DNA of 64,000 nucleotides from Melastoma dodecandrum (taxonomy: Eukaryota > Streptophyta > Magnoliopsida > Myrtales > Melastomataceae). Location: assembly GCA_029817715.1 (NCBI GenBank), contig JARUPY010000599.1, forward strand, positions 53,763 through 117,762. Reading direction: 5' to 3'. Made by a program: the position numbers and the translations under genes. Of the stretch, positions 58,511-64,000 are shown in pieces (position 1 is the first letter of the stretch; each line of letters begins with the position of its first letter). The notes beneath the pieces are model-generated. The model saw nothing but the letters and a program-made list of their open reading frames with translations. It did not search any database and was not told the origin of the DNA.

Positions 58511-58609
58511 GATTCCCTGCGCGGATCCGGATGGATTCGGCGACACCCCGCGCGGGACGTCGATCCGCCGGGGTTGTCGCGCAGGATCTCCGGATCCGCG
58601 CAAGGGATC
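58511..58609. repeat. long imperfect inverted repeat in a divergent promoter region
   Basis: The outer segment at 58511-58532 (containing TGCGCGGATCCGGA) pairs with 58586-58609; the inner GCGACACCCCG pairs loosely with CGGGGTTGTCGC. Unlike the other palindromes, this one lies between divergent starts, so it cannot be a terminator for both genes and may be regulatory. Confidence 0.5.
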
Positions 58610-58615
58610 GAGGGC

Positions 58616-59629
58616 ATGCTCGACGACGCGCTCCTCCCCGCCCGCACCCTCGGCCGCACCGGCCGGACCGTCTCCTCGGTCGGGCTCGGCACGTGGCAGC
58701 TCGGCGGGGACTGGGGCGAGGTGCCGGGGGCCGACGCGCTCGCCGTGCTCGACGCCTCCGCCGACGCCGGGGTCACGCTGTTCGACACCGCGGACGTGTA
58801 CGGGGACGGCCGCAGCGAGCGGCTGATCGGCGGCTGGCTCGCGGCGAACCCCGACGCGGGCGTCACGGTCGCGACGAAGATGGGGCGCCGGCTCGACCAG
58901 GTGCCGGCCAACTACACCCTCGCCCGGTTCCGCGAGTGGACGGACCGGTCGCGGCGGCACCTCGGTCAGGAGACGCTCGACCTCGTGCAGCTGCACTGCC
59001 CGCCGACCGCGGTGTACGAGGACGACGCCGTGTACGACGCGCTCGACCTGCTCGTCGCGGAGGGCGCGATCGCCGCCTACGGCGTCTCGGTGGAGGAGAC
59101 GGCGCAGGCGCTCACCGCGATCGCGCGGCCGCACGTCGCCACCGTGCAGATCACCCTGAACGCGTTCCGGCTGAAGCCGCTCGACGCGGTGCTGCCGGCC
59201 GCGGCGGCAGCGGGCGTCGGGATCCTCGCGCGCGTGCCGCTCGCGTCCGGCCTGCTGTCCGGGCGGTACGACGAGTCGACGTCGTTCGGGGCCGACGACC
59301 ACCGCAGCTTCAACCGCCACGGCGAGGCGTTCGATGCGGGCGAGACCTTCTCGGGCGTCGACTAACGACGCGGGGGGTCGCGGCGGCCCGGCGGTTTCTC
59401 CGCGCTCGTCGCGCAGGAACGCGCCGGGCGCGACCCCGGCGCAGGCGGCGATCGCGTGGGTTCGCGCAGCTGCCGGGCGTGACGTCCGTGATCCCCGGCG
59501 CGCGCTCCGTGGCGCAGGCCGAGTCGAACGCCGCGGCCGGAGCCCTCCCGCCCTCGGAGCCTCGTTCGACACGGGCGTCCACGCGATCTACGACGACACC
59601 TTCGCGCGACGATCCACCCGCGGTGGTGA
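58616..59629 (+). pseudogene. aldo/keto reductase, C-terminal frameshifts
   Basis: From ATG 58616: ARTLGRTGRTVSSVGLGTWQ, then LFDTADVYGDGRSERLIGGW with the catalytic Asp and Tyr, VATKMGRRLDQVPANYT, and VQLHCPPTAVYEDDAVYDAL. At 59363 a false stop follows AGETFSGVD. Beyond it, switching frames recovers GATPAQAAIAWV, RQLPGVTSVIPGARSVAQAE and a final IHPRW with stop TGA 59627-59629, the usual close of this family. The restored length is about 337 residues. The substrate is unknown. It is not a copy of the 56593 gene; the two differ throughout. Confidence 0.87.
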
Positions 59630-59698
59630 GTCCGGACGTCCGCTGGTCGCTGTCGGAGCGGGCCGTGTCACACTGCTCTCGATGGGGAAGGAGGAGGA

Positions 59699-60650
59699 AT
59701 GTCCCTGATCATCAACCACTTGTCGCTCTCGGACATCGCTGCTCGCCGAGCTGCTCTCCTGTCGCGCACGTCCTTCGGTCTGGTCGAGCTCCGCGAGCGC
59801 GACTCGCACGGGCTGCTCAGTCCCGACGAGCGAGCCGTGCTCCGAGGTCTCGAGAACCTCGAGTTCCTCGAATCCGGTGGGTGACGGTCAGCTGCGCAAC
59901 CCGACCTCGAGGTTGCGGTCAAGACCTTCGCTGACGATCTGACGAAACGTCCTCTCGCAGGCGCTCGGCCACGAAGTCCAGTTCACGAGCGTCGTCACCA
60001 CGTTCGGTGGTTCGATCCGGCGCGTGACGGTCTACCAGACCGATGAGGCCGGGGTGGCGCTGACGATCGACGGACGGGTCGCGCTGCGACTCGAGCTGCG
60101 ATACGAGTGCGTCTGGAGCGAGCAGCCGGGCGAACGAGCAGCGGAAGTTCCTGACGGTCGATTCCTCCAGCTTTCACCGTCGTGTTCGAGGGTCGCTCGG
60201 ACCTGCTGCTGCATTTCGACTACTTCCGGCGCCCCATCTCTTCGTCGATCCCGACCGCCCACATCAACATCCACGCACACCGAGACGAGATCGTGCAACG
60301 CGATGCTGCTCGCGACGAAGAAGCGAGGGAAGTCACGGACGAAGAGGATCGAGTCGGGCGGGATTCGCGACGCTGTCCCAGCTGCACTTCCCGGTCGGCG
60401 GCGGGGAGGTTCCGCCCGGGCGTGGAGGACGTCCTGCAGATGCTGATCCTCGAGTTCGGGATCGACTCGTCGCCGGCCGCGGTCAAAGGTGCTCGAGGAT
60501 TCGCGCGCGGGGTTCCGGTCGATCCAGGTCGCTGCGGCAGCGGCTGACGATCCGGAAGCGGCCGCATCGACCCTGAGGAACCTGGGCTACACGGTCACGG
60601 CGCCTTTCCCGCGGCGCGACCGCGCGAGCCGACCGCCTCGGCAGTACTGA
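59699..60650 (+). pseudogene. conserved uncharacterised protein, frameshifted
   Basis: A very strong ribosome site (AAGGAGGAGG) precedes ATG 59699. The first part reads IINHLSLSDIAARRAALLSR and LLSPDERAVLRGLENLEFLE to a false stop at 59884. Further segments in other frames are VQFTSVVTTFGGSIRRVTVY, EGRSDLLLHFDYFRRP, IPTAHINIHAHRDEI, LHFPVGGGRFRPGVEDVLQM and a C-terminal RNLGYTVTAPFPRR ending at 60650. Together they suggest one protein of about 315 residues. I do not recognise a characterised family. It precedes mobA by 11 bp but is unlikely to share its function. Confidence 0.6.
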
Positions 60651-60661
60651 GCGCAGGGTCG

Positions 60662-61229
60662 ATGACGCTCGGCGCGATCGTTCTCGCGGGCGGCGCGGGG
60701 TCGCGGCTGGGCGGGGTCGACAAGGCGGCCCTGCGGTTCGGCGGCGCGACGCTGCTCGAGCGCGCGCTCGCGGCGCTCATCGGTATCGACGTGGTGGTTC
60801 GTCGGCCGGCCCCGCTCGGGCGTGCGGACCGTCCAGGAGGACCCGCCACGATCCGGCCCCGCGGCCGCGGTCTTCGCCGGGCTCGCCGCCCTGCCGGATG
60901 TCGACGAGGTCCTGCTGCTCGCCGTGGACCTGCCGCATCTCCCGGAGGCGCTGCCGCTCCTGCTCGCTGCCGACTAACGGTCCGGACGGCGTCCGTCGCG
61001 GTCGACGCCGGCGGCCGGAGGCAGTGGCTGCTCGGCCGCTACCGCGCGAGCGCGCTGCGCCGGGCGTCTGCAGCGCTCGGGCGATCCGACTGACCGGCCT
61101 CTCCGGGGCCTGCTCGCCGGGCTCGATCTGACGGAGGTCCGCCTCCCACCGGGCCTGGAAGCCGACGTCGATACGGTGGCCGATGCATGGCGGACGCGGG
61201 CGGTCCTGCCCGGTGAGGAGCTGGCATGA
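60662..61229 (+). pseudogene. mobA: molybdenum cofactor guanylyltransferase (MobA-like), frameshifted
   Basis: ATG 60662 opens the nucleotide-binding signature GAIVLAGGAGSRLGGVDKAA, typical of MobA/IspD-type nucleotidyltransferases that add GMP to molybdopterin. After frame changes near 60800 and 60835, GPAAAVFAGLAALPDVDEVL and LAVDLPHLPEALPLLLA follow, with the conserved Asp. The C-terminal part (VAVDAGGRRQWLLGRYRASA, then DTVADAWRTRAVLPGEELA) is readable to the TGA at 61227-61229, which overlaps the DUF6457 start. The restored protein has about 189 residues. Its partner moeA and a molybdoenzyme lie downstream. Confidence 0.87.
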
Positions 61230-61475
61230 CCGACGACGTGGCCGCCGCGCTCGGACGCCTGGTGGGCGACGCTGACGGAGGCGCTCGGGCTGACCGAGGT
61301 GCCGGCGGACCGCGACGCGATCCTCGGGCTCGCGGGCGACGGCGCGCACGCCGTCGTCCGCCCGGCCGCGCCGCTCACGACGTTCCTCGCCGGCTACGCG
61401 TCGGGGCTCGCCGGCGGCGGCGCCGCCGATGTCACGACCGCGATCGAGCGGGCACGCGCCGCGGCGAAGGGATGA
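61226..61475 (+). pseudogene. DUF6457 small protein of the molybdopterin operon, one frameshift
   Basis: About 83 codons from ATG 61226 (overlapping mobA by 4 bp): TDDVAAALGRLVGD, a one-base slip near 61273, then EVPADRDAILGLAGDGAHAV, RPAAPLTTFLAGYASGLAGG and a helix ending ERARAAAKG. This small helical domain is commonly found after or fused to MobA in actinobacteria (DUF6457). Function is unknown; the conserved link suggests a helper in cofactor insertion or guanylylation. The stop overlaps moeA's start (ATGA). Confidence 0.75.
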
Positions 61476-62605
61476 CCGCGGGCCTGTCCTGGGCGGACGC
61501 GCGGGCGCTCGCTCGCGTCGTGGCCGACGCTGCCGGTCGCCGACCCTGCCGCTGCGGGACGCGGTCGGCGCGGTGCTCGCGGACGACGTCCCGGCACCGC
61601 GTCCGATCCCGCACTACGACTCGTCGGCGATGGACGGCTGGGCCGTCGCCGGGCAGCCGCCGTGGCGCGTCAGCGAGGACGAGGTGCTCGCGCCCGGGCG
61701 GGCGCGCGCGGTCGTGACCGGCGGCACGGTGCCGCTCGGCGCGGACGCGGTCGTGCCGCTCGAGCGCGGCTCCGTCGTCGACGGCCCGGGTCGTGGCGCC
61801 CGCGCCCGAGCCGGGCGCGCCACGTGCGCCGAGGCGGGCGAGGAGGCGCAGCAGGGCGCCGTGCTCGCGGCCGCGGGCAGCAGGCTCTCTCCGGCGATCG
61901 TCGCCGTGCTCGCCATCGCCGGGCTCGACGCGGTCACCGCGCGCCGCCGACCCCGAGTCGCGTTCGTGCTGACCGGCGACGAGGTCGACACGGCCGGGCT
62001 GCCCGACGCCGGTCGCGTCCGCGACGCCTTCGACCCGCTGCTGCCGAGTGCTGCTGCGGGCATGGGCGCCGAGCCGCTGGACCCGGTCCGCGTCGGCGAC
62101 GACACGACCGCGATCCGCGCCGCGATCGCCGGGACGACCACGGCCGACGTCGTCGTCACGGTCGGCGGCACCGGACGGAGCCGCGCCGACCGCCTGCGGG
62201 AGGCGCTCGGCGACGCCGAGATCCTCGCGGACGGCATCGCGATGCGGCCCGGCCATCCCGCGGTGCTCGCGAGACTCGACGACGGGCGCCTGCTCATCGG
62301 CCTGCCCGGCAACCCGCTCGCCGCCGTCGCGGTGCTTCTGTCGTTCCTCCCACCGCTCATCGAGGCGCTGACCGGTGCGGTGCCGACCGACGCGGTCACC
62401 GCACCGGCCGCCGTGGAGCTGCGCGGCTGGCCCTCCGGGACCTCGATCGTCCCGTGCCGCTGGGCGGACGACGGCCTCGAACCCGCGACGGCGACCCGTC
62501 CCAACATGCTCCGCGGCCTGGCCGCCTCCGACGTCCTCGCGGTGGTCCCGCCGGAGGGCGCACGCGCGGGCGACGAGGTGGAGGTCCTCCCCCTCCCCTG
62601 GTGGA
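61472..62605 (+). pseudogene. moeA: molybdopterin molybdenumtransferase MoeA-like, frameshifted
   Basis: From ATG 61472 (TAGLSWADARALARVVA) a frame break near 61530 precedes DAVGAVLADDVPAPRPIPHY and DSSAMDGWAVAG, the MoeA signature. Further on are VTGGTVPLGADAVVPLE, RLSPAIVAVLAIAGLDAV, VLTGDEVDTAGLPD, VVVTVGGTGRSRADRLREAL (replacing the usual GGxS motif) and LIGLPGNPLAAVAVLLSFLP. It ends around EVEVLPLPW; no stop is visible in that frame before the convergent gene, so a last indel near 62600 is likely. MoeA inserts molybdate into adenylylated molybdopterin. Confidence 0.82.
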
Positions 62606-62610
62606 CTCCG

Positions 62611-64000
62611 TCAGCGCTTCTCGACGCGGATCGGGATCGCCTTCGCCACCGGGGTGTTGCTCTCCTTCGCGGAGTGCCCGAGCGGCATCAGCACGTTCGT
62701 CTCCGGGAAGTACGCCGCGGCGTTGCCGCTCGGCATCCGGTACGGCACGACCCGCCAGCCCTCGGCCCGGCGCTCGATCCCGTCGAACCCCTCCGACACG
62801 ATGTCCACGAGGTCGCCCTCGTGCAGGTCGCGGGCGATCAGCTCCTTGCGGTTCATCAGGATCACGCGGCGGGCCTCGTGGATGCCGCGGTAGCGGTCGT
62901 CCTTCCCGTAGATCGTGGTGTTGAACTGGTCGTGCGACCGGATCGTCTGCAGCAGGAGGCGCCCCTCCGGCACCTCCAGCACCTCGAGCGGGTTGACCGT
63001 GAACATCGCCTTGCCGGTCTTCGTCGGGAACGTGCGGGAGTCGCGCGGCGGATGCGGCAGCACGAAGCCGCCGGGCACGTCGAGCTTGTCCTCGTACGCG
63101 CCGAACCCGTCGATCACGTGCTCGATGTGCTTCCGGATCCGTGCGTAGTCGTCCTTCAGCGCGCTCCAGTCGACCTGCGCGGTGTTCGGCCGGCCGGCGA
63201 GCACCGCCTCCGCGATGCCGCAGACGATCGCGACCTCGCTCTTCAGGTGCGGGGAGGCGGGAGGCAGGTGACCGTGGGAGGCGTGCACCGACAGCACGGT
63301 GTCCTCGACGCTGACCCGCTGCGCGCCGCTCGCCTGCACGTCGACCTCCGTGCGGCCGAGGCACGGGAGGATCAGCGCCCGCCGGCCGTGCACGACGTGC
63401 GACCGGTTCGGCTTCGTGGAGATCTGGACGGTGAGCGCCAGCTCCCGCATCGACGCCTCGGTGCGCTCGGTGTCCGGCGTCGCGCGCGTGAAGTTGCCGC
63501 CGAGGCCGAGGAACACCTTGATGCGGTGCTCCCGCATCGCCGTGAGCGCGTCCACGACGTCGAGGCCGTGGTCGCGCGGCGACGCGAAGCCGAACTCGGC
63601 GGAGAGCCGGTCCTGGAACGCGTCCGGCATCTTCTCCCAGATGCCCATCGTGCGGTCGCCCTGCACGTTCGAGTGCCCGCGCACCGGCAGCAGGCCCGCA
63701 CCGGGGCGGCCGATGCTCCCGGTCAGCCACGCGACGCTCGCGATGTCGCGGATCGTCGCGACGGCGTTCTCGTGCTGGGTGATGCCCATCGCCCACGCGA
63801 TGATGACGCTCCGCGCGTCGGCGATCATCCCGGCGACCTTCCGGATCTGCGCCTCCGGCAGCCCGGTCGCGCGCTCGACGACGGCCCAGTCGAGCCGCGC
63901 CGACGTGGTCGCGTAGGCCTCGAAGCCGGAGGTGTGCGTCGCGATGAAGTCGTGGTCGAGCACGGTGCCGCCGCGCTGCCCGTCGAGCTCGATCAGCACC
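62611..64000 (-). CDS. FdhF/YdeP-family molybdopterin oxidoreductase, C-terminal part
   Basis: The C-terminal 460 or so residues of a formate-dehydrogenase-like molybdoenzyme; the N-terminus is beyond the right edge. Readable motifs are RSVIIAWAMGITQHENAVAT, LTGSIGRPGAGLLPVRGHSN, VQGDRTMGIWEKMPDAF, and the C-terminal molybdopterin dinucleotide-binding domain with LLLQTIRSHDQFNTTIYGKD, MNRKELIARDLHEGDLVDIV and FPETNVLMPLGHSAKESNTP. The VRGHSNVQG segment is a marker of the YdeP/FdhF-like group associated with acid or oxidative stress and formate oxidation. It uses the bis-molybdopterin-guanine dinucleotide made with help from the convergent mobA/moeA genes. Confidence 0.93.
   Translation of the reverse strand, partial: VLIELDGQRGGTVLDHDFIATHTSGFEAYATTSARLDWAVVERATGLPEAQIRKVAGMIADARSVIIAWAMGITQHENAVATIRDIASVAWLTGSIGRPGAGLLPVRGHSNVQGDRTMGIWEKMPDAFQDRLSAEFGFASPRDHGLDVVDALTAMREHRIKVFLGLGGNFTRATPDTERTEASMRELALTVQISTKPNRSHVVHGRRALILPCLGRTEVDVQASGAQRVSVEDTVLSVHASHGHLPPASPHLKSEVAIVCGIAEAVLAGRPNTAQVDWSALKDDYARIRKHIEHVIDGFGAYEDKLDVPGGFVLPHPPRDSRTFPTKTGKAMFTVNPLEVLEVPEGRLLLQTIRSHDQFNTTIYGKDDRYRGIHEARRVILMNRKELIARDLHEGDLVDIVSEGFDGIERRAEGWRVVPYRMPSGNAAAYFPETNVLMPLGHSAKESNTPVAKAIPIRVEKR

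Overview
The window is very GC-rich. It has GTG and TTG starts, ATGA/GTGA start-stop overlaps, and gene families typical of soil or plant Actinobacteria. The rsmA-ispE-ABC-F neighbourhood, the density of LacI, ROK and WYL regulators, the sugar ABC transporters and the xylose genes suggest a Microbacteriaceae-like carbohydrate degrader (for example Leifsonia, Microbacterium or Curtobacterium relatives). This is inferred from gene content only.

Layout. 1-4.25 kb is a housekeeping patch: the N-terminus of an ABC-F ATPase, an MTA/purine nucleoside phosphorylase, a small methyltransferase, ispE, a PRC-barrel/DUF2382 protein and rsmA. 4.4-16.4 kb is a pentoside/pentitol region: a LacI regulator, a monosaccharide-type ABC transporter, a divergent GH31 alpha-xylosidase, aldose 1-epimerase, alditol (xylitol) oxidase, a divergent aldehyde dehydrogenase and a ROK regulator. 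16.4-19 kb is an FMN-dependent monooxygenase/flavin reductase pair with a TetR gene. 19-33.5 kb holds a LacI-controlled sugar ABC transporter, then a GMC oxidoreductase-ThuA-TIM-barrel isomerase-Gfo/Idh/MocA set resembling 3-keto-glycoside catabolism, a second dehydrogenase/isomerase pair, and xylA-xylB. 33.5-43.5 kb is a galactoside island: GH2 beta-galactosidase, GH36 alpha-galactosidase, ABC permeases, a binding protein and a LacI gene. 43.7-54.9 kb is a badly damaged catabolic region: DUF2185, LacI, GMC oxidoreductase, MaoC, SDR, CoA-transferase and aldehyde dehydrogenase on the minus strand, and DUF993, an isomerase and glycerate kinase on the plus strand. 55-59.6 kb has a WYL regulator with a divergent VOC protein, two aldo/keto reductases and PPK2. 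59.7-64 kb has an uncharacterised gene, then mobA, DUF6457 and moeA, converging on a molybdopterin oxidoreductase that runs off the window.

How it fits together. ABC transporters import plant-derived glycosides. GH31, GH2 and GH36 enzymes hydrolyse them. XylA/XylB and GalM feed central metabolism. FAD and NAD enzymes take alternative oxidative routes. The 45-55 kb genes could carry an oxidised sugar or polyol through an aldolase-like DUF993 step to glycerate and 2-phosphoglycerate. Possible operators recur, including a TTGnnG-N7-CAACAA pattern upstream of five sugar-related transcription units.

Sequence quality. About half the genes carry one or more single-base frameshifts while keeping their catalytic motifs. 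Around 46-50.6 kb the reading frames are shredded and an AT-rich, homopolymer-rich stretch interrupts a CoA-transferase. Consensus error is more likely than true gene decay, so pseudogene here means the reading frame is broken in this sequence, not necessarily in the organism.
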